A stretch of 64,000 bases of DNA from Panopea generosa. Lineage: Eukaryota > Mollusca > Bivalvia > Adapedonta > Hiatellidae. Of the stretch, positions 50,865-63,920 are shown piece by piece. Both the position numbers and the translations under genes were made by a program. The stretch's first letter is position 1. Each line of letters opens with the position of its first letter. Location of the stretch: contig CM055908.1 in NCBI GenBank assembly GCA_029582155.1, positions 18,143,406-18,207,405 of the forward strand, given 5' to 3'. Under the pieces are notes generated by a model. The model had not been told where the DNA came from. It did no database searches and saw only the letters and a program-made list of their open reading frames with translations.

Positions 50865-52095
50865 ACAGGAGGGCCAGAATGGACCACTTGTGGCAGATGA
50901 GACAATGCCAAAGGTGGCAATTTTTGCACGTGTTAGAGTGTACATAAATTCATATATATGATACAATTTCTGACAATTCAAGGGCTGTAACTCCAGCACT
51001 TATTATCCAATTTGGCCAGTTCAAAACTTGTCCTAGATATCAATTATGGTTACATAATTACAACTGCCTAAGTTTATTGAAGATCAAAAATAAACAAGTG
51101 CACACAACATCAAATACACACAATTTTTGACAAATCAAAGGCCATAACTCGACAATATTTATCCGATTGGCCAGTTCAAGAACTTGTTCAATATATAATG
51201 GTTACATAATTACTGTGTTAGTCTGTTGAAGATTAAATGAAAACTGCAAGTGCTAGATGCATACAAGGTCAAATCATACAACTTTTGAAAATTCAAGGAC
51301 TATAACTCGAATACTAATTATCCGTTTTGGCCAGTTCAAAAACTTGTCTTAGATATTATAGTTATATAACTACTGTGTTGTTTAATGAGGATCAAATAAA
51401 AACTGAAAGTGCTAGAGTTTACAAAATATTTTGATGATTGATGGGCATGATAACTCCAACAGTAATTATCCAATTTGGTCAGTTCAAGAACTTTTCCAAG
51501 ATATATCTAAGGACTGTGTAAGTTTGGTGAGAATCAAATGAAAATTGCTGGTGGTAGAGTGCGCACAAGGTCAAATAATGCAGTTTTTGACAATTCAAGG
51601 GCCATTACTCTGACATTTATATTCCAATTTGGCTAGTTTAAGAACTGCTCAAGATATTATGGTTATATAACTAACATGGAAGATTGATGAGGACCAAATA
51701 AAAAATGCGGTTGTTGGAGTAAACCTCACACTCAATTAGTGCATTTTTAAATGTGTCAAAGGCCACAACTCCTACATTAATTATCTGATTTGGGCCATTT
51801 CAAGAACTTGTCTGAGATATTATTGTTATATAACTACTGTGCAAGTTTAGTGATGATCAAATAAAAAATGTGGGCACTAGAGTGCACACTAAGGTCACAA
51901 AGGATATTAATAATCTGATTTGACCAGTTTAAAAACTTGTCCGAGATATTTTAGTTATATAACTACTATATATAAGATTATTGAAGATCCAATGACAAAT
52001 TTGAGCGATAGTGGACACACATCAAATGTTCACAGATAGATAACAGGCGATTAGAATAGCTGACCTTGAGCTTCACTTAGGTGAGCTAAAATTAC
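50865..52095 (+). repeat. Long bivalve-type repeat with ~7 internal units
   Basis: Starts AACAGGAGGGCCAGAATGGA and ends CTTAGGTGAGCTAAAA. Between lie ~150-170-bp units with GGCCATAACTC, CCAATTTGGCCAGTTCAA(GAACTTG), GATATTATGGTTATATAACT, GAGGATCAAAT. A fragment (AACAAGAGGACCACAATGGC) is at 45,635. No open frame of note. Confidence 0.8.
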
Positions 52096-52129
52096 CTGAA
52101 TAAAAAGATAATTTCCAGTTTTATTGGTG

Positions 52130-52312
52130 TAAGATGACTTCAGAATGAATCTGAGTCTACAGGTTACCACCATCCTTCCGCAAGTTAATGTCAAACCTTT
52201 TAATATATAATTTTTGGATCAAGTAGAGCTTAAACCAACAGCTTAGTGAGGAACGGTAAATAGTCATTTAATGACAGCACTTTAAACCACTTGGTCACTG
52301 AGGGCCGCCTTT
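52130..52312 (-). mobile_element. tRNA-like SINE, family D
   Basis: Minus strand: CAGTGACCAAGTGGTTTAAA (A box), TTGGTTTAAGCTCTACTTG (B box), then AACTTGCGGAAGGATGGTGG. Lies just inside the intron after the 5' exon. Confidence 0.65.
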
Positions 52313-52496
52313 TCAATTTGAATTTATTCTGAGTCACATAAATCAATAATACTTTATAATGTTTCTACATACCAAAATTACATACCGTACCCATAACAAA
52401 AAAAGAAAATCAGATACATGTCAAATTCAAAAATAACACAACAGCTTTATGAACCTCCAGGAGATTCGTTGTTTGTTGCCCATAAACTATACTAAC

Positions 52497-52539
52497 CTGT
52501 GGAGATAGTAGATCTGTTAGCCATTTTGGCTGGTCCCAT
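52497..52539 (-). CDS. SH3BP2: Probable 5' exon of the SH3BP2-like gene, start unresolved
   Basis: A consensus donor (CACAG|gttagt) follows position 52497. Two ATGs lie upstream, at 52539 and at 52524; the second is in a good context (CCAAAATGG). Both ATGs are in a frame that, joined directly to the 47328 acceptor, reads ...STISTGL and stops. The frame that does join openly to the next exon reads PKWLTDLLSPQ, looks protein-like, but has no ATG and meets a stop just upstream. So this is either a 5' UTR exon carrying a short upstream ORF, or a 33-nt internal exon after the AG at about 52,530 with the first exon further upstream. The exon's 5' limit is not visible. Confidence 0.4.
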
Positions 52540-52599
52540 TACAGTGAAGAATAAATCACAACAGAAGTGTCACCAGCGATATAAAACTTCCTGGACAAA

Positions 52600-53210
52600 A
52601 TATCCTTAATATTTATTCCTACAACACAATTCCTTGGTCTAATTACTGTATCACAGCTTGTCGAGTACACTGTGGCGTTACAAGTCATACGCAGTTGCGT
52701 TACAAGTGTTCAACTTAGTTTAAATTACAATATATCCTGGGCTGCATGAATTTGTGTAGGTATTCACTGCATGTGTGATATAAATACAAGTTTTTTAGAA
52801 GAATGAAGACACATGATATGGTTGTTAGTTATAAGCAAGTTATAACACATTGAATATGTTTATATCCTTGACACTGATCAGGTGATGCACTTGGTGTATA
52901 TAAATAGGTGGCATGCATGACTAATATTACAATTTTAGGACTTGTAAGCAATGTTTTTTAACATGATGGTGAACAGGTTTCGCAGAATCAATGAAAGAAC
53001 TAAAAAATATATTATTTTTAATATTATAAACGCTATTATTAAATAATAATAATAATTCAACAAAACACTTCAAGGTTTTAGAGCCTATAAACTATGAGAC
53101 TTTAGGTTTATAATTTGAATGAATAACATAAAAATAATAATATAAAATAAATGTGTTCATGAAGTTTAGTCACTATAACATAAGTACTTTGAGTGAAGCT
53201 ATACAAAATT

Positions 53211-53252
<42 letters not shown>

Positions 53253-54926
53253 AGGTTTTAGAGCCTAAAGTATAGAAACTTAGCTATATACACCTTTGTT
53301 TTTTTTTATAATGATGAAATTGATGTGTTTATCAAGTTAAGTTATAACATAAGTAGTTTGTTTTGAAAAAGAGAAATGGCTGAGCTGAATGTAAAACCGG
53401 ATGACAACAAGACAATGCAAGGGTCCTGGCATTATAAATAGCTTTTCCATTTTTTTTAAAAAAAAGACTCTTAAGAAATTTTATATATACAATAAATTTG
53501 CAGCTTAGTTTCACATAATTTGAATGGACATGTCTAACTTCAGTCCTCCGCTGTGTGTAATTTTATTACGCTTAAAGTTTGATGAGGTATGGTAGCTGTT
53601 AGCTTAAAGACGCATCACCTACAACTTTCTGTTCCAAAATGATGAAAAGTTCATTGAATCACAAAGAGAAAGGTCACATTAAAAGATAATGGTTGATTCT
53701 GCCATTGTAGCTTACCTTATTCAAGAGAAATTTATAATACAAAGTCAGCATTTTCAGATTTATTCACCAAGCTTTTAGCATTATAACACGATACTGGCCA
53801 ATAAGTGATTCTATCACAGGCTGCGATTTTAGTATTTGGTTGACAAAATTAAAGAATTTAATACTACAAAGACAAAACACAATATAAGTTATAGGACAGA
53901 ATATCCATAATATATGATATTTGGTATAATGTGCAGTTTTACTGCTGAGATAAAAAAAAATATCGGTGATATCGGCGATGCCTCTTTAAAGGGAATGAAT
54001 TGGGACTTTTAAAAAATTTTAAAGTTGGCTATAAACAATTTTACTGATCTATTCTGCCAATATATACTGACTGACCTCGTATTATCAACAGAATATCTAT
54101 TTAGATATGCCAAAATAATATATTGAAAAAGTATTTCTTAACTTGGGCTACATGCGTATGTGTAACATTAAAATTGCAACATATTTTGTGACGTATAACA
54201 GGTTACATGTTAAAAAAATGGTTTCATCTTAAAAAAAAATCCAAATGATGTGAAAATCTTCAAGCAGTGATGTCTATTTTCAGAATGAGGATTTCATTTG
54301 AAGTTTACCACTTCAATTTAAATATTGAATTTTTCACGTTTTTATAGATATGACCATCCGTATTTTATGTTTCATGATAATGCGATGCTTTATGTCCATT
54401 TCTAAAATTATTTTTTAAGACATTTATAGAGTTTTTTTCCCTAGCCTGATAACTTCCTTTAAATACTAGATTTAAAAAAAAAATCTCCATCCAAAAACTA
54501 ACCCACAGAAATATTAGTTCAACTTTACAGGCATGATATATATATCCAGTAGCTTTTCTCTGATGTATATATAATTTCACAATATCCTAAATTATAGTCA
54601 CAAATTTAACTAAAACTAGTATCATTTACTATCAGGCTGCTTATAGTCATGAAGCATAAGTCACAGTATCTATCTACAAAGACCTGCACATAATAATATG
54701 CATACTTAATTAGGTCAAACAATTAGAGCTCTGTAAAAAGAACCCAGTACAGGAAAATATCATTTTGCAGGACAGGAAATGACTAGCTTAAAGATCATCG
54801 AAAGATTAATAATGGTAGTTATAGGTTATCATAGCAGATTCATATAATTACATAACCTTGGCCATCATATGTGCATCATATGTATAAATGATATATAACT
54901 TATAATCTTTGACGTCCTAATTATTC
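52600..54926. other. Upstream side of the gene, no coding seen
   Basis: Apart from the TA run, this holds AT-rich DNA. A stretch from about 53,985 (TTTAAAGGGAATGAATTGGG) to 54,470 (AACTTCCTTTAAATAC) may be a decayed MITE. No confident promoter or upstream exon found. Confidence 0.4.
53212..53248. repeat. (TA)n microsatellite
   Basis: About 18 TA units. Confidence 0.95.
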
Positions 54927-55212
54927 AGCCGGGCCCGATTAGCTCAGTCGGTTACGCATCTTACTATCAATCCAGGGGTCGTGAGTTCGAATTCCCGCAC
55001 GGCAACAGTCTCCGTGATAATTGATTTACGACATTGTGTCTCATCATGTTTTGTCTCTCACCACTGATTCAAGTGGGAAAGTTATCAGTTACTTGCAGAG
55101 ATGGGGTGTGCTCGAGTACTGATTAATCCCAGGAAACAGTGGTTAGGTTAACTGATCGTCTGTTAGCCCTCGATGGCATAAAAATGACGCTAAATATTCA
55201 ATCAATCAATCA
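54927..55212 (+). mobile_element. tRNA-derived SINE, family A, well preserved
   Basis: GGGCCCGATTAGCTCAGTCG (A box), GTCGTGAGTTCGAATTCCC (B box), body, and CAATCAATCAAT tail. Its B box is where the 1.7-kb duplication begins. Confidence 0.9.
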
Positions 55213-55496
55213 TCGTTTATAACTATGCAATTGAGAGCTAACAGACTTTCAGTTAACCTGACAACTCTTTCCTTGGATCCTCAAATATTAACCAGTACTC
55301 GAGCACTACCATCTCTGCAAGTAAACGATAACTTTCCTAGCTGAATCGTGGTGAGAATTTACAAATGACAATAAGACGTAATATGAGATACCAATCACCA
55401 AGGAGACTGGTCAGGCGGGGATTACAGCTCACAAACCCTAGATTGTTAGTTAGGCACGCTACCGACTGAGCTATTTTAACCTGGACCCAGCATGAA
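55213..55496 (-). mobile_element. SINE family A, inverted, tail-to-tail with its neighbour
   Basis: Minus strand: AAAATAGCTCAGTCGGTAGC, GTGAGCTGTAATCCCCGCC, GTGCTCGAGTACTGGTTAAT, GTCAGGTTAACTGAAAGTCT. Older than the plus-strand copy by divergence (inferred). Confidence 0.8.
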
Positions 55497-55684
55497 CCTG
55501 AATTTTAACTTTGCCGCAAGACCCTTGAAGGACTATTGGAGTTTACATCCTTGTAGATTAGTGACAGGATACATGTATGTATTTATGACATCCAGTTTTA
55601 TTTGTGATGAAAGGGATGAGATGAATCAATGATCCTGCATCACAATAGTTTAATTCAAATTATTTTAAACTTGTTATTTTACGT

Positions 55685-56030
55685 TGATTGTGAAACTCAC
55701 GAAAGTCTTCCTTGGCAGAACCTCAGTACTAAGCATATGTGGGAAAAGTGTTTTGATCATGGACACCAAACATAGCCGTGGCATATAGGATGAATCCTGT
55801 TGAACCCACAACAATCCCAGTACTGCAATCAATTTCATTTCTACACGTAACCAATATAACCTCGCTTATTAGAGTTTGTGGACAAAGTGCGGCTCAAACC
55901 CCCAACCTCAGCAGTCAGGAAGAGTTATACCATATTCCCCAGAATGAAGTGACTACCGTTTATTTGTGTGCTTGTATAAAAAGAGCAATTATACCGTCAG
56001 TGGAGGCAGAAAACAGTTGAACACTTGGCT
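55685..56030. repeat. SINE family B and D pieces inside duplication unit 1 (repeated at about 57,390-57,715)
   Basis: GAAAGTCTTCCTTGGCAGAA, TAAGCATATGTGGGAAAAGT and CACCAAACATAGCCGTGGCA match family B. GCTCAAACCCCCAACCTCAG resembles the family D B box. The short open frame over this stretch occurs in both units and is not gene-like. Confidence 0.6.
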
Positions 56031-58719
56031 ATGGAGAACCCAAAACATTCCTTTGATAACATGAGTTTAAAATAAAAACAATTAAATTGATTTTTAAAAG
56101 CAAGTTACTAATCATATTATAATTCATGGAATAAATATAAGACAAATCATAAACATATAATGATTTGACAATTTAACTCACAATAATATCCAGTTATTTT
56201 ATATTCTATACTTTTTTAAAATTATGAAAAATAATATAAGAACAAGCCTACTCTAATACATGTATATAGCTTTATAATAATCCAGTAAATAACACACTGT
56301 TGAAATAATAAGCCTTATCAACTGAAATACTTTTTTTAACTATTCCAAAACTGTTCTCAGCAGCTTAACAAATAACAATATAATATATATTTATACACAC
56401 TCCAAGTGTTAGTTGTAAGTGTTTTGTAACCTATAAACATAATCCATATATGGGCACTCCTTCAAATCCTTCGTAACCCACTTCTAGGAATTGAAAGATA
56501 ACACAATTATATTCCATGTTAAATTGGGTCGTCAGTAGTTACACAATACCGTTTCCTGTTTTACAAAAGTCATAAATGATTATCAACATCTGTAACAAAC
56601 GGGCCTGAGCACCCAGTGACGAAACAAAATTATTAATACTACCAACTAGACCACAAACATTACTTGTGTTCAGCATACCATCAAACAAATTCCCGCCCGG
56701 CAACAGTCTCCGTGATGATTGATATACGACATTTGTCTCATTATCTTTCGTCTCTCACCACTGATTCAAGTGGGAAAGTTATCAGTTACTTGTGGAGATG
56801 GGGTGTGCTCGAGTACTGGTTAATCCCAGGAAACAGTGGTTAGGTTAACTGATCGTCTGTTAGCCCTCGATGGCATAAAAATGATGCTAAATATTTAATC
56901 AATCAATCATCGTTTATAATTATGCAATTGAGAGCTAACAGACTATCAGTTAACCTGACAACTCTTTCCTTGGATCCTCGAATATTAACCAGTACTCGAG
57001 CACTACCATCTCTGCAAGTAAATGATAACTTTCCTAGCTGAATCGTGGTGAGAATTTACAAATGACAATAAGACGTAATATGAGATATCAATCACTAAGG
57101 AGACTGGTCAGGCGAGGATTACAGCTCACGAACCCTAGATTGTTAGTTAGGCACGCTACCGACTGAGCTATTTTAACCTGGACCCGGCATGAACCTGAAT
57201 TTTAACTTTGCCGCAAGACCCTTGAAGGACTATTAGGGTTTACATCCTTGTAGATTAGTGACAGGATACATGTATGTATTTATGACATCCAGTTTTATTT
57301 GTGATGAAAGGGAAGAGATGAATCAATGATCCTGCATCACAATAGTTTAATTCAAATTATTTTAAACTTGTTATTTTACGTTGATTGTGAAACTCACGAA
57401 AGTCTTCCTTGGCAGAACCTCAGTACTAAGCATATGTGGGAAAAGTGTTTTGATCATGGACACCAAACATAGCCGTGGCATATAGGATGAATCCTGTTGA
57501 ACCCACAACAATCCCAGTACTGCAATCAAGTTTCATTTCTACACGTAACCAATATAACCTCGCTTATTAGAGTTTGTGGACAAAGTGTGGCTCAAACCCC
57601 TAACCTCAGCAGTCAGGAAGAGTTATACCATATTCCCCAGAATGAAGTGACTCCCGTTTATTTGTGTGCTTGTATAAAAAGAGCAATTATACCGTCAGTG
57701 GAGGGAGAAAACAGTTGAACACTTGGTTATGGAGAACCCAAAACATTCCTTTGATAACATGAAATCAGTTTAAAATAAAAACAATTAAATTGATTTTTAA
57801 AAGCAAGTTACTAATCATATCATAATTCATGGAATAAATATAAGACAAATCATAAACATACAATGACAATTAAACTCACAATAATATCCAGTTATTTTAT
57901 ATTCTATACTTCTTTAAAATTATGAAAAATAATATAAGAACAAGCCTACTCTAATACATGTATATAGCTTTATGATAATCCAGCAAATAACACACTGTTG
58001 AAATAATAAGCCTTATCTACTGAAATACTTTTTTTAACTATTCCAAAACTGTTCTCAGCAGCTTAACAAATAACAATATAATATATATTTATACACACTC
58101 CAAGTGTTAGTTGTAAGTGTTTTGTAACCTATAAACATAATCCATATATGGGCACTCCTTCAAATCCTTAGTAACCCACTTCTAGGAATTGAAAGATAAC
58201 ACAATTATATTCCATGTTAAATTGGGTCGTCAGTAGTTACACAATACCAGTTTCCTGTTTTACAAAAGTCATAAATGACTATCAACATATGTAACAAACG
58301 GGCCGAGCACCCAGTGACGAAACAAAATTAATAATACTACCAACTAGACCACAAACATTACTTGTGTTCAGCATACCACCAAACAATGGACATATCGGCA
58401 GTGTGGATACAAAAGTTAAATGAGGTGTGTAACTGCCGTTCATGAAGATCTTATATTCGTATCCTGCGTCACAGCTGACTGGGTATAGCTACTACTGTAA
58501 TAGATAATATCTAGAAATCAAGATAATGAATTCATGAATGAATTAGGTTTTTATGACAAACCACTGCATGCACCCTCTCCTATTGGAAAGATAGAAAATA
58601 AAAGCACAGTATTTCTTGGTGGTGAAAAAAGTATGAGAATGGATCTGAGTTGACAGCTAGAGTTCAGCCATATTATGGAGAAAAAACTAAAGTTGTAGTA
58701 TCATCATTGGCTACCCATG

Positions 58720-58795
58720 GACAATTATCCATTCCTATACTCTCATGGATGGAGAGTATCAGAATTGACACCTAGGGGTACATGTATATCCTGAA
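58720..58795. mobile_element. Fragment of the 6.98-kb foldback family
   Basis: TTCCTATACTCTCATGGATG and GGAGAGTATCAGAATTGACA reproduce the inner arms, with TAGGGGTACATGTATATCC in place of the outer arm. Confidence 0.55.
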
Positions 58796-58799
58796 TTAG

Positions 58800-60074
58800 G
58801 GTAAACTTTGCGAGTTTATTATGGTCTCTTGGACTGAGTCGAATTTAAACACACGTGGTACATCCATTTTTTTAGGAGGACCAATATCATCAGAATAACA
58901 GCATGATTTATGTACCATTGAAAGGAGATGTGAACTGAAATCAAATAAATTTCCTAAATTATTGACTCAATGCAAATTTAAACCACAATCTTGAGAAAAA
59001 TTTATTAGATGGATATAAAATGCACTGGGAATATGATCCGCATTGTAAAGTGGGGGTTTCAGATAAAAATTGAGTTTAGCAACATGCATGAAAGGACAGA
59101 TCTTAAAGGGGGTAATAATTATATTGGCATTTAACTCTCAATATTGTGTCATAAATAAACATTACAAAATTAATATAAAGCTATACATAATATTTACATA
59201 TATATGAATGCAATATCTATATATAAAATTATATGTATATTGCCGCTTTATTATATGTGTGGGATTTCAGAAGCTAAAGCATTTTATTTGTTTACCTTTC
59301 CATTTTGAATGAATAACCGTCGGTATTCTGATTATCGTTAACCGCGATGGTGTAAATAATTGTGTGCAAATGCGTAGTTTACTACTGATGTAAACACTTA
59401 CTCTCAGGTAAAGTCAAACTTTTTAAAAAATTTATTAACTAGTATATAACTTCTGTAAAAGGGTAAGGTAGCCAATGAGTAACGGAGAAAATGTCAACAA
59501 TTGAACAAAACAAAGTCAGATCATTAACATAATTGTTTGAAAGTTTTCAGTTGCGAGCACTCATTACATAATACCATCAGTCCTTTCGTTATAACACATT
59601 TCACCCTTGCTACATTTTGATGTAAAAAAAACAACCCACAAGAAATACCTAACCGCGCCAAAAGGTTATTTAAGTTTGTTCTTTGTTTTCATTCAATTAT
59701 CTACATGGTACATTCACTTCCACACCTGAACATATACCTTATAAATAATATGACAAGTCCATTCTTCAGTTGTTGTTTGTGACAATTGCCTGTGCGGCAT
59801 ATGTAGCAAATTTTTATTTCAACCGCCAGAAAATTCAGAAATGCGAAGCTATGTACAGAATGTTTACGGAAATAAATGTAAGTATCGACAGTACTTTTTC
59901 GCGTCCTGCAATAAACATGTCCCTATTTTAATTAGTGTTAATTTAATAGCTTTTAGGTTAATTATGGCATTGAATCAGTATACAAGTATTATATATACAG
60001 AATGTCTCTATTTGCAGCTTTTGTGTGTAATTTGGTAATAATATGATCCCTTTAACTAAATATCAGAGAATCAA
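58800..60074. other. No feature supported
   Basis: AT-rich. A 65-codon plus frame at 59,841 lacks motifs or splice support. This is a possible place for the missing first exon or promoter of the SH3BP2-like gene, but nothing shows it. Confidence 0.35.
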
Positions 60075-60192
60075 TGCAGTTAATATAAACATAATTCACT
60101 TAGTAATTCAAAAGTCTTTCTATATTAGTCTGGTGTCCAAAGGCGTCTATATTAGAGGTGCCCAAAGGCGTGTTTATGAAGTAATGGGTTAA
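60075..60192. mobile_element. MITE family M1, right half (copy G)
   Basis: Starts at CAGTTAATATAAACATAATTC, carries two GTCCAAAGGCGTCTATATTAG units and ends TATGAAGTAATGGGTTAA. The palindrome half is missing. Confidence 0.7.
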
Positions 60193-61309
60193 TAGTGCGA
60201 CAATTTTTGTGACCACTCAACCACATACATGTAGCTAGTCTTGCTTTTCAAGTAGATCTATATCACATTTACAATTCATACAGCATACAACATCATTATA
60301 CAGTTTGAAATTTCATTTCGTACATCAGCATGATAATAAATAAAACTGAAAAAAAATATCGCGAAAACATCAATTACTAACTGATCTTAACAAGGATGAT
60401 TATAATTGAAATCCTGATATTTCAGATTTTTAAGTGTGAAAAAAAAATCGAAACAGCGGTTCATTATTAACAGGCCGGCTACATTTTTCTGTTTATTAAT
60501 AAATATCATTATCTGAGTAGCAGTTTCATTTAAAAGTACATCCTCCAATATTGACATATAATAGATTCTGTATACATTCCTTCACAATTCTTATAGATAT
60601 TAGATATAATTTCTAAATCCAATAGGCCTATGCCTATCAATATATAGATAAAAATGTATTGTAATGTACTGTAGTTTAGTGGTCATTATCTGAGTGCCCT
60701 GACTACTATATAAGATCTATGCACGTCTTTCACTAAAGTATCAAAAGATCCATTTTCTTGAAGGACAGCACATGGTTCACTACAAATAACTTTACCTAAA
60801 TGTGGTTATAAATTAATGTTACAATGATATAAAAAATATATCTGCTGTCATTCAGAAATGGGGATGTTTTTGTGGTGTGGCAGATAAATAAAATGCACTG
60901 AAATAGCCTACCCTGTAAGTGCTAAAAGCCAGAATTTGCATTCAAAGTTTTCTGTGGGAGTTTTCCAAAACCCCACCTAGGAACACCCAAATATGAACTG
61001 CTCTCTGCTTGTAACAGTCCATTTGACTCTAACTACAACCCTGTCCAACTATCTATTCTATGAATGAAAGTATTCAATCTTTTGATTAGGTTGTAATTCT
61101 AGCTATTAAAATTGGTCGTTATTTGGTATGCATTCTTCAAGGACAGACACATACCTTGGCTCACAGCGACAACTAAATTTTTTTACTTTTTTTATTATTT
61201 TTTACATATATACTCTAGACAGTAGTAAAAATAATTTTTACTTGTCCCCTTGCCTGTGAACACACTAAATAGCTCACTGAATAGATCATTTATGATAATG
61301 TTAACTGTA

Positions 61310-61627
61310 TAACCCTTTACTCCATAGATACATATTTTCCCACACCAATCACAGAATGCCTTCGAAAACAGTGCAGGAAGAGTTCAGATTGCTCGTAACG
61401 AGCAAACTGAACACTTCCTGCAATGTTTTCAACTCTGTCAGTTAATATAAATATAATTCAACCAATAATTCAAAAGCCTTCAATATTAGGTGTCCAAGGG
61501 CGTCTATATTAGGTGTCCAAAGGCGTCTATATTAGAGGTGTCCAAAGGCGCCTATATTTAATAGAGGTATCCAAAGGCGCCTATATTAGTGGTGTCCAAA
61601 GGCGCCTATATGAATGTAAAGGGTTAA
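61310..61627. mobile_element. MITE family M1, full copy with long internal minisatellite (copy H)
   Basis: AACCCTTTACTCCATAGATA to TATGAATGTAAAGGGTTAA. Central palindrome at about 61,364-61,430 (GAAAACAGTGCAGGAAG, CAGATTGCTCGTAACGAGCA). Five internal units, some with a longer spacer (TTAGAGGTGTCCAAAGGCGCC). Confidence 0.83.
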
Positions 61628-61629
61628 AA

Positions 61630-62940
61630 GGGGTCTAAAATACTTCAGGATCAAAATTATATGTTATCCAAATCATATAATAATGAATTTATGAATACAA
61701 GAAATCTCTAGTATAATATAATTATTATAGCAAAAGGTATAGTTAGTATTACTCTACAAACTCCTATGATTATTTCCTGAACATTTCCATAATATCCAAG
61801 CTCAGTATCTCAATATATACAGAACATTTAATAAATTTATTTAATATTTGAATTTGACCTAAAAAATAAAACGGTGTATTATTATATTAAACCAGCAAAC
61901 AATACCGGTAAGCATGCAGGCAAAATTATTAATGTGATATACATGTATGTGTTAAATGTTCAGAATATCAATCCACGATAATATTACCGGTATGTATAGT
62001 TTATAATAACCTTTCATAAATATTGTATATACCCAAATAAACTCCTTCCAAATTAATGGCCCCGCCCCTACTTCACCAAAAAAAAAAAACAAACAAGAAA
62101 AAAACACATTTTTATGAAGAAAAAACTTACCACTGGTAATTATGCAGAAAAAAATGCATTTTTTATGGGACTTTACATTATACAGTACTTCATACAAAAA
62201 ATAAATAAATAGAACTAATAATGTGTAATGTTTCTTACCACGATTTTTTTCTCCAAAGTTCTTTTAACCTCTAATACTAGCACTGATAACAACATATTTA
62301 TCAGATAAAATTAACTACATCAATTAAATATAGAATATAATTATAACAATACATGTATAACAATTACAAATTATCAAAGATTATGTTAAAATAATCTGCA
62401 TCTTCCATAAAATGAAGCTTCTAACTAACACCGGTCAGTATTCAAGAATACTATATACAAGTAACGAAGTATTTAAGACAGGATGAATAAATTTAGATAC
62501 ATGACAGTATGATGAAAGTACATATACAAATTATAAGTAACATACAAATACAGCTGTCAAGTACTGTCCATGTAATTAAGTATCAATTAGATATTGATTA
62601 TAATTGATCACCCAGGTCAACTATATAAATTGCAGGGTACAGATATATCATAAATCGCATGACAGTAACTGTGCACTGACAAAGTAACACCTGCATTTTC
62701 ACGCAGGTATTAAGATATAGTAAAGTTATGTCCTCCAGTTTAACTGGTAGATAGCAAGACATTTTTACAACCTTTGCACATACATACATACATATATATA
62801 TTTATAATATTATACAGATTTTTGGACATAATTTGAGCTTTAATTAAGTAAAGTTGAGATGACATACACTGTCTTAGACCAAATAACTCTGTTGGACCCC
62901 AAACATTACAATTTACGAGGACTGTTTGTATCAAATTTAA
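61630..62940. other. No feature seen
   Basis: AT-rich. GGCCCCGCCCCTACTTCACC plus an A-run at 62,060 resembles a fragment at 37,155 (CCCCGACCCCACTTTAC plus A-run), a small dispersed repeat of unknown kind. Confidence 0.4.
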
Positions 62941-62941
62941 A

Positions 62942-62972
62942 TGGATTGATTGATTGATTGATTGAATGATTG

Positions 62973-63019
<47 letters not shown>
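62942..63019. repeat. (ATTG)n microsatellite
   Basis: About 19 units with two AATG interruptions, then three CTGA units. Complement of the SINE A tail motif, but no SINE body adjoins. Confidence 0.93.
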
Positions 63020-63719
63020 TACTGACTGACTGACTGATCCTTACAAACACAGGACTTCAACTTTAAATTGACCAAATGTGCATTTGTACATTGAATTCCT
63101 TAAAGAATAAAATAAAATAAACACAGGAACATCATTCAATTCAAATATCACACGGTGATCACGCATTGTTTATTATATTTTAATAGTGTAGAAAATCCAA
63201 TGTTTTGTTTTGTTTTTATCTTCTTCATTAAATATAATCAAATAATTGGTAGGTTTGAGTTGAAGTTGGCGATAACTTGATTGTTTTCTTACTGTCAGAT
63301 TATTTGTGATAGTCATAAATACTGGGTATACATGGGGAACAGTTCTAGACCAGTCCTCCGGTCTCGTGTGAAAAAGCATACTGGGTCAGAATATTGGACT
63401 AATGTAATCGATCAATTAACATAATAAAAACAAATCATGAATCATGTAGACAAATATAACTATAATCTATGTCCATGTCCTGGTTGGTAAGCGAATCATT
63501 GTAATGAATACCTATAAATACTTTTTGTTTTGCAAATTCAGAAAGTTAACAGTTATAACATGAGTACTGTGTATTTCAAGTTGTACAATAAGGAATACCC
63601 AAATAATATGTATGTAATTTGTCTCAAGGTCTTAAGTTGTTTTTTTCCCTAAAACACAAGAATTTTCAGACTTAATCATTTTTAACACATCCGAGATATA
63701 TAAAAAAAAAAAAAAAATA

Positions 63720-63721
<2 letters not shown>

Positions 63722-63784
<63 letters not shown>
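63722..63784. repeat. (AT)n microsatellite
   Basis: About 24 uninterrupted AT units with TTTATATAT flanks. Confidence 0.95.
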
Positions 63785-63860
63785 CTGTTTCTGTCTTTCT
63801 CCAAATATTGTTTTTTACAAAGGGGAAGACTATTAAGAGTATTAAAGTTAATGAATTACT

Positions 63861-63864
<4 letters not shown>

Positions 63865-63917
<53 letters not shown>
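63865..63917. repeat. (TC)n microsatellite
   Basis: About 26 CT units, 80 bp from the AT run. An apparent minus-strand frame of alternating Arg/Glu is its translation, not a gene. Confidence 0.95.

Positions 63918-63920
<3 letters not shown>

Larger units (their letters stand above)
54990..58386. repeat. 1.7-kb tandem duplication
   Basis: Unit 1 is about 54,990-56,687 and unit 2 about 56,689-58,386, offset 1,698 bp. The units are nearly identical by eye (single-base changes and short indels only), implying a recent event. Unit 2 starts inside the SINE at AATTCCCGC, a word also formed at the junction CAAACAAATTCCCGC. Each unit holds most of one plus SINE, one inverted SINE, a SINE B/D piece and unremarkable AT-rich DNA. 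No gene. Confidence 0.95.

Noticed and set aside
55778-57718. Two near-identical short frames (…NITSLIRVCGQS…)
   Set aside because: The two copies come from the 1.7-kb duplication and lie over SINE pieces; no coding signature.
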